The notes: a model not told the origin generated them from the letters alone. 64,000 nt of DNA from Achatina immaculata (GCA_009760885.1 CM019703.1:15171459-15235458), one strand, 5' to 3'; positions 32,269 to 44,008 are shown, counted from the stretch's first letter. Numbers and translations are program-made.

Positions 32269-33931
32269 TGCACCAAAGCGGCACTATCAAGTTTAACCAC
32301 TTCTGGTCACGTGCATGAAAATCACAGGAGTTAGGAAGTTGTAAATTTGTGCAACATATAATGTCCTGTTTTTTTCTTTTTCTTTGATCATTTTCATACA
32401 TCAGATGAGATATCAGTGAAGCATGAAAAAAGTCAAAGTGATCTGCATTCATCGTCGTGCTTCAGTGGTTACCAACCTCAGGTCGCAACACAAATTAGGG
32501 TCATTGGGTCTGAATTTGGATAATGACAAAATATTACGAAAAATGTAACAATAAGTAAAAAATAATCAACGGTAAGTGAAAATAAATAAAACATTTACAA
32601 CGGTTACTTAGTTCATTTTTCCTGACCTAATTAAAATAAAAAAACACGTTCGTTACTGTTCATTTATCTTTTTTTTGGTCTTTTTTTAAAGTAAGTTCTT
32701 TTTCTTATTGTTTTGATAATTCATAATATCTTCAAAAGTATTTATAAACTGACACTATAAAGCAGAATAATGCTATAGCTATACGTGCCCCCAACTGGCA
32801 CCAATATCGACAGAATAAGGTGCCCTCAAATGATACCAAATATAGAAGTATGTTGGTTATCTTTTCTGTGCTTATTTATAATTGTCTTGTTGTTGTTGTT
32901 GTTGTTGCTTGCAAAGCTGATTCTGTTGTTGAAACAATCTGCAAAACTGTTACTACACTATACGTACATTAACGTAACAACAATGTCCAGGCTTTTCGAC
33001 AGTCTACACCGGGACCCCGGTGTCACAGAACTTAACTGATTGAGACTCGCAATCATTCAACGTCACCGACAACGTGCAAATCAAGAGAGAATAAAATCTG
33101 CAGTCAGAATATATACTAAGTGATAACGTTTATTATTGGGCAAAAGGAACGGTAAACTGATATTGATAAATGTGAAGCCATCAGGCTAGAAAAACAACAA
33201 AATCTAGATTCCCTGACAGTTTATACACCGCCATTGGGAAACAAAATCAGTTACAACTGAATTTTTAAAACTTTCTATAGTCACACACTCCCAGCAGGAA
33301 GTAACACTTCAATAAGGACAAAACTCACTTAAGAAACTGCCATTCTAACCCACAGAGCACGGGGCCAGTCCAATGACCTAAACAGAATCTCTGGTATACA
33401 TCCTAACAACCACCTTCTGAAACTGACATCATTCTAAGCGAAATCATCAACTGAAAAATCTCTAAAAATGAACCTTCTGAAACTAACCTCAGTCATCCTC
33501 TCAAACTAACCTCAAACATCCTCTCAAACTAACCTCAATCATGCTCTCAAAATACGCTCAAGCATCCTCTCAAACTAACTCAAGCATTCTCTCAAAATAA
33601 CCTCAAGCATCATCTCAAAATAACCTCAAGCATCCTCCCAAACTAACCTCAAGCATTCTCTCAAACTAACCTCAGGCATCCTCTCACAATAACGTCAAGT
33701 ATCCTCTCAAACTAACCTCAAACATCCTCTCAAGCTAACCTCAATCATCCTCTCAAACTAACCTCAAGCATGCTCTCAAAATAACCTCAAGCATCCTCTC
33801 AAACTAACCTAAATCTTCCTATCAAAATAATCTCATGCATTCTCTCAAAATAACCTCAAGCATCCTCTCAAACTAACCTCAAGCATTCTTTCAAACTAAC
33901 CTCAAGCATCCTCTCAAACTAACCTCAATCG
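32269..33931 (+). repeat. 1.66-kb tandem duplication, unit 2
   Basis: Second copy of the preceding unit. The junction lies inside the 23-bp satellite: unit 1 ends ...CTCAATCG and is followed by TGCACCAAAG, whereas unit 2 runs on into more satellite. Near-identity means a very recent duplication or an assembly duplication. Confidence 0.95.
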
Positions 33932-35350
33932 TCCTCTCAAAATAAACTCAAGCATCCTCCCATACTAACCTCAATCATGCTATCAAAATATCCTCAAGCA
34001 TCCTCTCAAAATAACCTCAAGCATGCTCTCAAAATATCCTCAAGCATCCTCTCAAACTAACCTCAAGCATTCTCTCAAACTAACCTCAAGCATACTCTCA
34101 AACTAATCTCAATCATTCTCTCAAAATAACCTCAAGCATCCTCTCAAACTAACCTCAAGCATTCTTTCAAACTAACCTCAAGCATCCTCTCAAACTAACC
34201 TCAATCGTCCTCTCAAAATAAACTCAAGCATCCTCCCATACTAACCTCAATCATGCTATCAAAATATCCTCAAGCATCCTCTCAAAATAACCTCAAGCAT
34301 GCTCTCAAAATATCCTCAAGCATCCTCTCAAACTAACCTCAAGCATTCTCTCAAACTAACCTCAAGCATACTCTCAAACTAATCTCAATCATTCTCTCAA
34401 AATAACCTCACGCATTCTCTCAAAATAACCTCTATCATTCTCTCAAACTAACCTCAAGCATCCTCTCAAAATAACCTCAAGCATCCTCTCAAAATAACCT
34501 CAAGCATCCTCTCAAAATAACCTCAAACATTTACTCAAAATAACCTCAAGCATCCGCTCAAACTAACCTCAATCATGCTCTGAAAATAACCTCAAGCATC
34601 CTCTCAAACTAATCTCAAGCATCCTCTCAAACTAATCTCAATCATTCTCTCAAAATAACCTCAAACATGCTCTCAAACTAACCTCAAGCATCCTCTCAAA
34701 ATAACCTCAAACATGCTCTCAAAATAACCTCAAGCATTCTCTCAAACTAACCTCAAGCATCCTCTCAAACTAACCTAAATCTTCCTATCAAAATAATCTC
34801 ATGCATTCTCTCAAAATAACCTCAAGCATCCTCTCAAACTAACCTCAAGCATTCTTTCAAACTAACCTCAAGCATCCTCTCAAACTAACCTCAATCGTCC
34901 TCTCAAAATAAACTCAAGCATCCTCCCATACTAACCTCAATCATGCTATCAAAATATCCTCAAGCATCCTCTCAAAATAACCTCAAGCATGCTCTCAAAA
35001 TATCCTCAAGCATCCTCTCAAACTAACCTCAAGCATTCTCTCAAACTAACCTCAAGCATACTCTCAAACTAATCTCAATCATTCTCTCAAAATAACCTCA
35101 AGCATCCTCTCAAACTAACCTCAAGCATCCTCTCAAAATAACCTCAAACATGCTCTCAAAATAACCTCAAGCATTCTCTCAAACTAACCTCAAGCATTCT
35201 CTCAAACTAACCTCAATCATGCTCACAGACCAACCTCAAGCATCCTCTCAAACTAACCTCAAGCATCCTCTCAAACTAACCTCAAGCATCCTCTCAAACT
35301 AACCTCAAGCATCCTCTCAAACTAACCTCAAGCATCCTCTCAAACTAACC
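33470..35350 (+). repeat. 23-bp satellite, main array (about 80 units) with higher-order structure
   Basis: Same monomer as the preceding array. A variant block starting at CATTCTTTC recurs at about 33884, 34160 and 34850. The spacings are 276 and 690 bp, i.e. 12 and 30 monomers. A second marker, AAATCTTCCTATC, recurs at about 33811 and 34777 (966 bp, 42 monomers). The array therefore grew by multi-monomer duplications. The last units (35230-35345) are nearly identical. Confidence 0.94.
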
Positions 35351-35719
35351 TGCTTTCTCTTGTTTTCTTCCATCTTTTATTCCTCCGAGACTGCTCAGAA
35401 ATCTCGAGATTTCCTTGAGCGTACACTGTTCTTGCTCTAACTTCTCGCACTGTCTTACTACTTTTCTCGTGATGTAGAATATTCTCAGTAGAGTACTTGT
35501 TAATCCTGCCTACACAGTAGTAGATTTTCTTTATATTTCTCATGATAATCTTGCCTCACGTGCTAATCGATACTTAGTCCATATGTCAACCGTGATATGG
35601 ACTGTGATCACTCAAGGGAACTAACAAAGACTAACCGTACTTGCTTAATTCCCTTAGACTTAAACATACTACTACAACAATACAGAAGTACAGTTTGTTT
35701 TGTATTTTGTCTTACGATT
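35351..35719. other. Unassigned DNA with a short minus-strand open frame
   Basis: A 67-codon minus-strand frame (35340-35543) is rich in Lys, Arg and Glu and looks less repetitive than its surroundings. It includes REVRARTVYAQGNLEISEQS. No family was recognised. It could be a fragment of an exon or of an old element. Confidence 0.25.
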
Positions 35720-35730
35720 AATCTGCGGTT

Positions 35731-37895
35731 CATCATTCATTCATTTGCATGTCGATTGTGGAACTTTGCCTTCCTAACAGCACTCATGTAGGCCTCTCGG
35801 TTGTGAGGAAGATGGCCTGCTGCTGATGCATCCATTTGCAGATCATCAACGATGTCTTTCAGCCATCTTCGCCTTGGTCTTCCTCTCTTTTTTTTTGTGC
35901 ATTACGTACCCTTCCAAGACGGTCTTCTCTACATTATCATGAAGTTTAATGTCTCCAAAAATTTTAAAGTTTTCTCTGTTTAATACTCTTTACTAGCCAG
36001 TCTTTTTCAATATTAAGTTCCTGTAGTATGGTTACATTTATTCTTTTTTCTGTCTTTGATATCTGAAGAACTCTTCTGTAGCATTTACATTCAAAGGCAT
36101 TTATATGTTTCTCAGCTGTTTTGTTGAGTGTTCAGGTCTCACAGGCATATGTTGCGATGGGAAAGATGCATGCCCTTATAAATCTTATTTTTGTGGTTCT
36201 GTCTGTTCCTCTCCACAGATTCTTGTGTTGTTTTACTTTGTGAAGAGCGATCCTTTTAATTTCCCTCATTGTATCTCCATTATGAGTTAGCAGTAATCCA
36301 AGATATTAAACACTCTCCACTTCTTCCAGTTTTTCCTCATCGATCAATTATCAGATGCCTTGTGTATTTTGTCAGTTGTCATCAATTTAGTTTTCTTCGC
36401 ATTAAGATAGAGGTTTTGCTCTTCACTATTCTTACGGAATGACATAATTAGTTTTTTTCATTCCTTTTTGTTTTGTGGACAGTAATACTGTGTCATCACC
36501 ATATTTAATCTCTGTTATTTTATAACCTCCAATTGTTATGACATTGTAATATTCTTTGTCTACATCTTTTCTTATGGTCCTCATTATATTTTCAGTATAC
36601 AAGTTAAATAAGTAAGGTGACAATATGCACCCTGCCGGACCCCTTGTTTTATGTCAAACCAAGTTGTTGTTTCACCATTTATTCTTACTGCTGCTTGTTG
36701 GCCCAGATACAGCAGTGATATTAATTGTATCAAATGTGTTGGAAATTACATTTTTTCCATTACTTCCCAAAGTTTCTGGTGTTGTACACAGTCAAATGCC
36801 TTTGAGTAGCCTATAAACGCTAAATATAGATTCACATTAAACTCTCTACATTTCTCTATTATTAATCTTGTATTAAATATATGCTCTCTTGATCCTCTTC
36901 CTTGCCTGAAACCAGCTTGAACCATATTGACTTTATCTTCCATTTTCTTACGAAGTCTACCCATTATGATTTTTAATAGAATTTTACTGACATGAACAAT
37001 CAAAGCAACAGTTTATGCATACTTTCAGGTTACCCTTTTTTTGGCAGTGTTATGAATACAGTTCTTTTCCATTCTTTTGGCCAAATACTTGAATACCATA
37101 TCTTTTTACATAGTTCATTCACATTCCTTACCTCCTGCTTTAATAAATTCAGCTGTTATCTAATCACATCTTGGTAATTTACCATTTTTCAGATTCTTTA
37201 ATGCCCATAAAACATTTCTATTGTCGGTTCGGGTTCTTTCTCCTCCAGTAATAATTCAAACTGTTGATTTCTGCTTTCACAGTCAGTTGTTTCATACATT
37301 CCTCTGCAATATTCCTTTCATCTTTCTAGAATTTCCTCTGTCTCTGTCAAGGTATTCCCCATCTTGTTACAAATTACATTTAGCTTAGGTGTGACATTTC
37401 TCGTCAATGTCTTGATTTCTTTAAACATTTCACTATCTCTTCCACACTTCTGATGTCCTTCTATTCTTTCACAACAATCTTGTATATATTGTTTTTTGTC
37501 TTTTCTTATGTTTCTTCGTACTTCTTTTGTTAAAGATTTATATTTCTCTTTGTTGTTATTCGTCACTTTCCACTGAGTCTTCATTTCTCTATGTTGTTTT
37601 ATCAGTTCTAGTGTGCCCTCTGTTATCTATCCATTTTTTTGTGTTTTCTTTACTGGAACTATGTCTTTAGCTGTTATTATTAAGATATCTCTGGCCACAA
37701 GTAATAGAATCTTCACAATCAGACTTAAGGACACTCCTATATATGTAACAATCATCCAGATATATTCACCTACATCAACAGCAGAAGAAGAGGAAGTAGA
37801 AGACTTTTATAATACACTGCAAACGACGATAGACCCGGTACGGAAAAATGATATTGTATTAATAATGGGGGATTTTAATGCAAAGATTAGTACAG
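35731..37895 (-). mobile_element. LINE-C insertion with inverted 5' end
   Basis: From the (CATT)n tail at 35731 the minus strand carries the C-terminus, thumb, RT motif C YGDDTVLL (about 36515), the YLFNLYTENIM block, the palm with FIGYSKAFDCV (about 36815), AGFRQGRGSREH and the linker (37318-37600). From about 37696 to 37895 the orientation flips and plus-strand endonuclease follows: TIIQIYSPTS and MGDFNAKI. The flanks AATCTGCGGTT (35720-35730) and AATCTGTGGTT (37896-37906) form an 11-bp duplication with one mismatch. This is a twin-priming structure about 0.5 kb upstream of the intact P450. The ORF is broken in several places. Confidence 0.9.
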
Positions 37896-38386
37896 AATCT
37901 GTGGTTTAAAATTTTTAATTTCTCATTAAGTTGATGTTAAATTCATTGAAATAATACTTTTACAGGGGTCATTTTTGTTTTCAGGATCATACTCAATATA
38001 GTTTTGGTTTTATCAGGGCTGCATGAGCACTCTTTAGTTGTAACTATCTTCGGTTTATACTCATGAAGAAGTAAGAGAATTAGTTCATGTAGTTTATTAC
38101 TGAACAGTCATTGTGTACACATATGTTTGATGAGAAAAGAGATTCCCTGCAATATAAACCAGGATCCTTATTTGAGTTTATATCTAAGGAACCTTTTAAA
38201 GATACGTAATAAAGTCTTACCACATTTTCCATAAAATATTATAATAATATCATGACAACCAGCTATTTCCTTTTCAGAGCTTAATTGCTCTTTTTACAAC
38301 TTAATTTAAGCGCTGTGCTTTTACGCTGTAATGTACGGAGAATGCCGATTTTATTTAAAGTTGAGACTCTATATCTGTTGTAGAAG

Positions 38387-38727
38387 ATGCAGATACCAGT
38401 CATCAGCCAGGTGTTGGGCGACTTGTCTGTCACTCAGTTTCTGCTTCTCCTTCTTCTCCTGCTTGTTGTTAGTTTCTACTTCTACGCGACCAGCTACCAT
38501 GGAACTTGGGAGAAGTTGGGAGTACCTGGACCAAAACCCTGGCCCATCATTGATCACAATCTCGAGCTTCGTAACGGGACAGAAGCTACCATCAGGAAGT
38601 GGTTCAAGCTTTACGGTAAAACTTTTGGAGCCTATGGTCTGTTGCCTCGCCGTGCCACTTTGGTTACGAAAGACCTGTCTCTACTGAAGCAAGTTCTGGT
38701 CAAGGATTTTGAGAATTTTGTCGATAG
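38387..38727 (+). CDS. Cytochrome P450 (CYP3A-like, clan 3), exon 1
   Basis: Start of the intact P450 gene: a heme-thiolate monooxygenase expected in the endoplasmic-reticulum membrane, supplied with electrons by NADPH-P450 reductase. Exon 1 gives residues 1-113 and two bases of codon 114. Residues 16-33 are a Leu-rich membrane anchor and PGPKPWP (47-53) is the hinge before the catalytic domain. The ATG at 38387 matches the start in the pseudogene and no earlier in-frame ATG precedes the anchor. It ends GATAG/GTAAAT. Upstream DNA (38105-38380) is shared with the pseudogene and with relics at 17.0 and 20.0 kb; no clear TATA box. The substrate cannot be told from sequence. Confidence 0.92.
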
Positions 38728-39194
38728 GTAAATTGTCCCATTTTATTTGTTTATGTCTTTGTCTTAGCTTAGTGGGGTAGGGGTATCCCCTATCAAAAGA
38801 GAACTAAGACGCCTCCTTACCTCCGTCAGTTTACGGGACACCCTTGGGCAAGGTGGAGTACCCGTATAGCCCCCTGATCAGGGTGACGTGAAGCCATGGG
38901 AGCAGGTGGTGGATGGAATGAGAGAGCAGCCGACAGATAATGTTGGTTATGGTCACCATTCTATGATGGTAGGCAGATGATCTCGATGTAGTGACAATGG
39001 TTACGATCACTGACTAGTACAGCCATTGCCTGGAAGGAAAGCAATGGTAAAATAGTTTCTGAAAATATACTAAGAAACCCAAACAGCAACATGGAAAGCC
39101 AAATAGGAAAAAGATGTGGTGGTGAGGCCCCCAGGCCAAATAAATCGAATTTTAACACTGAGAAAGAGTGTGAGACAGAGGTCAGTACTAGAAT

Positions 39195-39387
39195 GTATAA
39201 AACAGGAAAAAGTAGGAGCAGCTTTATTACTTAACGATTACAAAGTTGTGACGTTTCGGTGTGAGCCTTAATCATACAAAAACATACAGGACGAAGAAGT
39301 AGAGAGAGGAGATAAAGTATGGATTCACATGAATGCTATTTAAAATAATTTTTTAAAAATAAATAAATAAAAAATAAATAAAAATAA

Positions 39388-39418
<31 letters not shown>

Positions 39419-40045
39419 CAATTTTTTTTCTAAAGAGTACTTAGCTGTAAATTGTAAGGTGTGGCTTGTCCGGCGGTGTGTGTCAGGAATGGATTTAGTA
39501 GAACGTGGAGACTTTAAATAGACCTGTGACATGTGGTCTGTGGGATGTAACTGGGGGTGGTGGATGGGGAACAGGGGACGGGAGAGAGAGTGTGTGATGT
39601 AATATTGACCTAGCTAGGAGAAGTTGAAACAGATGATTGGGGAAGAGGGGTTGCAGAGTGATGCTGTGAGGAAGTTTGAAAAGTAAGAAGGGGTGGACTT
39701 TGTGGAGAGGTACTGTAATGATTGAAGAGAATGTTACGTGTAACTAAACAGCGAGTTTAACCCATGTGGTTCCAGCGTCCCATAATTTTGAATGCAGCGG
39801 TTCTCAAGTGCCAGGCGGCTTGTGTCATCTGCGTGACATTGTTTGATGGCTGTAACCAGAAAGTCAGATTTGCCTCTGTGGTTGGGACCATTGAAATGAT
39901 TTGGGACTGGTTTCGAAGCATGCTGGGTGATGTTGTACAGATGTTTTTGCATGCGGTCCCCTAATCTGAGGCCAGTCTCACAAATTTATGTTATCCTGCA
40001 TCTTTTGCAAACGATGACATATATCACATTACGGGACTCGCAGGT
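39195..40045 (-). mobile_element. Penelope-like element, GIY-YIG domain and tail
   Basis: The minus strand encodes a GIY-YIG endonuclease remnant: NVIYVIVCKRC, then ICETGLRLGDRMQKHLYNI (after a stop), then KPVPNHFNGPNH and LENRCIQNYGTLEPHGLN, spread over about 40045-39734. The noncoding tail follows to 39195 and contains an (AAAT)n run (39354-39419). Penelope-like elements combine RT and GIY-YIG domains; the RT is missing here. The tail begins near the DNA equivalent of CCGAAACGTC, a string resembling the conserved core/cleavage side of the hammerhead ribozymes known in this group, but the full ribozyme is not visible. Confidence 0.82.
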
Positions 40046-40049
40046 CAGT

Positions 40050-41228
40050 ACTAGTAATTGTGATGACGGACAAAATCCTGACAGTGTTACTAAGGAAAAC
40101 CCCTGCATCAAACTAAAAGGAAAAATAGAGTAGGAACATGGAATGTAAGAAATATATATGAGGAAAAGTGTCAAATAATAAGTGATGAGCTGAAAAGAAC
40201 GGGGATACAGATCTTGGGAATCTGTGAACATCGATGGAAAGGATAAGGACACTTCAAGGGCGAGAATGATAATATCTTTATATACTCTGGTGGAGAATTA
40301 GGAGGAAAGAATGGAATGGCATTTTACTTGGACGAATCAACATCAAAAGCATTACTAGGTTACAATCCAGTAAGTGATAAAATCCTCACAATCAGACTTA
40401 AGGGCACTCATAGAAATGTGACAATCATCCAGATATATTCACCTACAGAAGCAGCAGACTTTACAAAATATCTTTTTGATCTTACAAAAATACTAGAACA
40501 ATATGGATTGAAATGAAGAACCGTTTCGAAATCCTGATGGCTGTAGAAGAGTAGATGACACTAGATAATATGGCTACACAGACCAGAGATATCTTAATAA
40601 CAACAGCTAAATACATAGTTCCAGTAAAGAAAACACAAAAGAATGAGCGGATTACAGTAGGCACACTAGAACTGATAAAACAACGTACAGAAATGCATAC
40701 GCAGTGAAACGTGACAAACATCAACAAAGAGAAATATAAATCTTTAACAACAGAAGTACGAAAAATCATAAGAAAAGATCAAAAAAATACATACAAGATT
40801 GTTGTGAAAGAAGAGAAGGACATCAGAAGTGTGAAAGAGATAGTGAAATGTTTAAAGAAATCAAGACATTGACGAGAAATGTCACACCTAAGCTAAATGT
40901 AATTTGTGACAAGATGGGGAATACCTTGACAGAGACAAGGAAATTCTAGAAAGATGAAAGGAATATTGCAGAGGAATGTATGAAACAAATGACTGTGAAA
41001 GCAGAAATCAACAGTGTGAATTATTATTGGAGGAGAAAGAACCCGAACCGACAATAGAAAAAGTTTTATGGGCAATAAAGAATCTGAAAAATGGTAAACC
41101 ACCAGGATGTGATGAGATAACAGCTGAACTTATTAAACAGGAGGAAAAGAATGTGCAACAATCTATCATGAACTATGTAAAAAGATATGGCATTCAGGTA
41201 TTTGGCCAAAAGAATGGAAAAGAACTAT
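40050..41228 (+). mobile_element. LINE-C, 5' half (endonuclease and linker)
   Basis: Plus-strand LINE-C start: the APE-type endonuclease with GTWNVRN (about 40137), ILGICEHRW (about 40213) and TIIQIYSPTE (about 40425), then a jump past the GDFN region into the linker (40500-40960) and the start of the RT region with KPPGCDEITAELI (about 41100). It has stops and internal deletions. It ends at 41228 against an opposite-strand LINE-D. Confidence 0.82.
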
Positions 41229-41578
41229 ATTCATACCACTGGTTGTTGTTCAGTCATCTTTCCCATCTCTGCATTGTTCTTGAACTCGCTCAACTTGATG
41301 CCGAGTATTTTCCTTAGGCATTTGTTTTCAAAGGAGTTTAATTTCTTTTCTATTTCTTTACTTGTTTTCCAGCTTTCGCATGCATAAATGAGGGCAGATA
41401 TTATATTTGAATTGAATAGTCTTAACTTGTTTTTTGTACTTATAACTTTTGAATTCCATATGTTCTCAAGATTTTTGAAGATTGATGCTGCTTTTGCAAT
41501 TCTGATCCTAACTTCTTTTCTGGTGTCACCATCCTGGTCTATGTAGCTGCAAAGGTATTTATCCAAACTACAAGAAGT
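41229..41578 (-). mobile_element. LINE-D fragment nested in LINE-C
   Basis: The minus strand encodes SYIDQDGDTRKEVRIRIAKA and LRLFNSNIISALIYACESWK, then SFENKCLRKILGIK, matching the plus-strand copy at 52.1-52.4 kb. Its C-terminus is missing. LINE-C 3' sequence resumes immediately after, so LINE-D either inserted into LINE-C or was joined by a deletion. Confidence 0.8.
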
Positions 41579-41755
41579 TAATATTGAAGAAGGCTGGATA
41601 GTAAAAAGAACGTCATGATAATCTAGAGAAAATCATCTTGGAAGGGTGCATAATGGGAAAAAGAAAGAGAAGAAGACCAAGGCGATGATGGCTGAAAGAC
41701 ATCGTTGGTGAGCTTCAAATGGATGCACCAGCAGCAGGGCTTCTTGGTTCTTGGG
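41579..41755 (+). mobile_element. LINE-C, 3' end remnant
   Basis: Begins TTAATATTGAAGAAGGCTGG as in the copies at 23.46, 27.30 and 60.20 kb and reads through the KRKRRRPRR region. The last part has no simple tail. The following 41756-41906 is unassigned. Confidence 0.75.
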
Positions 41756-42446
41756 CAAAATAACTTTTGCGTTCAGCAGATTAATTCTGATTTAATCACT
41801 TCTGGAATGTTCGTATAGCTATGGCATTGTTACTTTCGAACAAAGTTATGTACAAAAATAAATATGAATGTCGAATTATAACTCTAGGAGATTTCTCAGA
41901 CAATTATCTATATATATAAAAATGAACTTGTGCTCCCGCGCGTCTGTGTGTATGTTAGAGCATCACACTGGAACGCCTGGAGCAATTTTAACAAACTTGG
42001 CACACATATGACTTACAATCTGGACAGTGCATCGTAGGGGTTAGATCATCCCTAGGATACCCCTATGACCTCTATGGATCTTGGTGACATGTAAAAATAA
42101 TCGTCAATGACCGATATTTGTGTCGAATCCATAGTATTTGGGGTCGCTGAGATGAATAAGGCTAATCCCGATGTCGTTTAAGTCCAAGTTCAGCTCCAAT
42201 CGACATGGGGTTCTAGGGATGGGAATGGGATGTGGTGACATGAACAAATAATCGAAAACGATCGATATTAGTTTGATTCTACAGTTTTCGGGGTCGCAGA
42301 GATGAATAATTGTTTATAAATAGGAAACTACGAGGTTTTGGTACGGTAAAGTAAGAGAACAAATATTGTAGGATTAAACCTCGAAAAAATCGTAGACAAA
42401 GCACTTTAGTGAGGCGTGAGAGAAAGAAAAATCACAAGCGAATTAC

Positions 42447-42535
42447 CTGGGATTCGAACACGGACTCCGGTAGACGAGCAGCCGTCTAGCCACGAGAGAA
42501 CAGCGTACTATCGACTTAGCCAACTAGAACCCCAA
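42447..42535 (-). repeat. tRNA-like segment (left arm)
   Basis: Reverse complement of the segment at 43385-43470. It has an A-box-like TGGCTAAGTCGATAGTACG and a B-box-like GTGTTCGAATCCC, the internal promoter elements of RNA polymerase III. The anticodon arm and acceptor stem do not pair, so it is not a functional tRNA. It lies just inside the left direct repeat. Confidence 0.5.
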
Positions 42536-43384
42536 AAAAGGTGTTTTGTTGACATAGTCTTTAGTAACTGCTCAGCAGACATGAGAGATCGTGACACCCG
42601 GATAGAAACGAGGCCGTGACACACAGAAATTCCGTAGCTTAGATTCATTCTCTCTATCAGGTACCAACTAGACAAACATACACACGGTCTCCTGCCATGT
42701 CTGGTGCAAACTTGAACAACAGTAACAAACGAACGAATACTTATTACATGAAGTTAGTTTCAGGTATAGTTTTAAGGAATAATTGTTTATAAATAGGAAA
42801 CTACGAGGTTTTGGTACGGTAAAGTAAGATAACAAATATTGTAGGATTAAACTTCGAAAAAATCGTAGACAAAGCAATTTAGTGAGACGTGAGAGAAAGA
42901 AAAATCACAAGAGAATTACCTGGGATTCTCTTCTTGTGATTTTTCTCTCTCTCACGTCTCACTAAAGTGCTTTGTCACAAGAGAATTACCTGGGATTCTC
43001 TTCTTGTGATTTTTCTTTCTCTCACGTCTCTCTAAAGTGCTTTGTCTACGATTTTTTCGAGGTTTAATCCTACAATATTTGTTATCTTACTTTACCGTAC
43101 CAAAACCTCGTAGTTTCCTATTTATAAACAATTGTTCCTTAAAACTATACCTAAAACTAACTTCATGTAATAAGTATTCGTTCGTTTGTTATTGTTGTTC
43201 AAGTTTGCACCAGACATGGCAGGAGACCGTGTGTATGTTTGTCTAGTTGGTACCTGCTAGAGAGAATGAATCTAAGGTACGGAATTTCTGTGTGTCACGA
43301 CCTCGTTTCTATCCGGGTGTCACGATCTCTCATGTCTGCTGAGCAGTTACTAAAGACTATGTCAACAAAACACCTTTTTTGGGG

Positions 43385-43470
43385 TGCTAGTTGGCTAAGT
43401 CGATAGTACGCTGTTCTCTCGTGGCTAGACGGCTGCTCGTCCTACCGGAGTCCGTGTTCGAATCCCAGGT
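43385..43470 (+). repeat. tRNA-like segment (right arm)
   Basis: Plus-strand copy of the tRNA-like segment with A- and B-box-like strings about 45 nt apart. It differs from the left-arm copy at a few positions only. Possibly the head of a tRNA-derived SINE. Confidence 0.5.
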
Positions 43471-44006
43471 AATTCTCTTGTGATTTTTCTTTCTCTCACG
43501 TCTCACTAAAGTGCTTTGTCTACGATTTTTTCGAGGTTTAATCCTACAATATTTGTTCTCTTACTTTGCAGAGATGAATAGTGACACATACAATTTCACC
43601 TCCCACCGGTATTGTGGTCGGGGGAGGGGGGAGTGTGTGTGAAGTGGTGAAAAATAAAATGTCAAAATTGACCGAGATTAGTGTCGAATCCATAGTGTTC
43701 GGGGTTGCTGAACTGATTGGTGACAGCCCTAATGACAATTAAGCTAACGTTTAGTCGAATAGAAGGAATAGAGCTCTGAAGAACCGTCTAGACTCTGTAG
43801 GATCTTCTATGAGTTTGTTGAAATGAATAGAACATTGTAGAAACGTCTAAAAGATTGTTGAACTAAATAGACCTCTGTTGAGCCTTCTACTACAAGGCTG
43901 TGGAAATGAATAGAACGCTGTAGAACCGTCTAGAAGGTTGTGAAGTGAATATAACTTTGTTGATTGGGATAAATAAATACCCGGGCAACGCCGGGTAATC
44001 AGCTTG

Positions 44007-44008
44007 TT

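Larger units (their letters stand above)
42309..43568. mobile_element. 1.26-kb palindromic element (inverted dimer with internal direct repeats and tRNA-like segments)
   Basis: It is flanked by the 12-bp duplication CAGAGATGAATA (42297-42308 and 43569-43580) inside Helitron copy 1. The left half contains a ~147-bp repeat twice in the same direction (about 42308-42453 and 42781-42928, both starting AATTGTTTATAAATAGG and ending TGGGATTC), separated by about 327 bp. The right half is the inverted copy, shortened at its outer end. A short duplicated inverted piece lies at the centre (42929-42998). No ORF looks real. Terminal-direct-repeat units of about 620 bp recall TRIM-type retroelements or Penelope-type repeats, but neither is proven. 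A related fragment lies at 49464-49552. Confidence 0.75.
41907..44006 (+). mobile_element. Non-autonomous Helitron, copy 1
   Basis: It starts TCTATATATATAAA after an A and ends with the hairpin ACCCGGGCAACGCCGGGT, eight bases before CTTG (normally CTRR). These are the features of Helitron ends: 5'-TC, a 3' hairpin just inside the terminus and no target duplication. The body is collinear with copy 2 (TCACACTGGAACGCCTGG, CACACATATGACTTA). A palindromic element interrupts it at 42309-43568. No Rep/helicase coding is present. Confidence 0.8.

Noticed and set aside
33470..35350. CRISPR-like array
   Set aside because: Units are contiguous 23-bp monomers without unique spacers, in a eukaryotic context; it is a satellite.
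42416..42619. 67-codon frame with RTRTP-rich start
   Set aside because: Lies across the tRNA-like segment and direct repeat of the palindromic element; no independent support.
43385..43470. Functional tRNA gene
   Set aside because: A- and B-box-like strings are present but acceptor and anticodon stems do not pair; it is a tRNA-like relic in a repeat.
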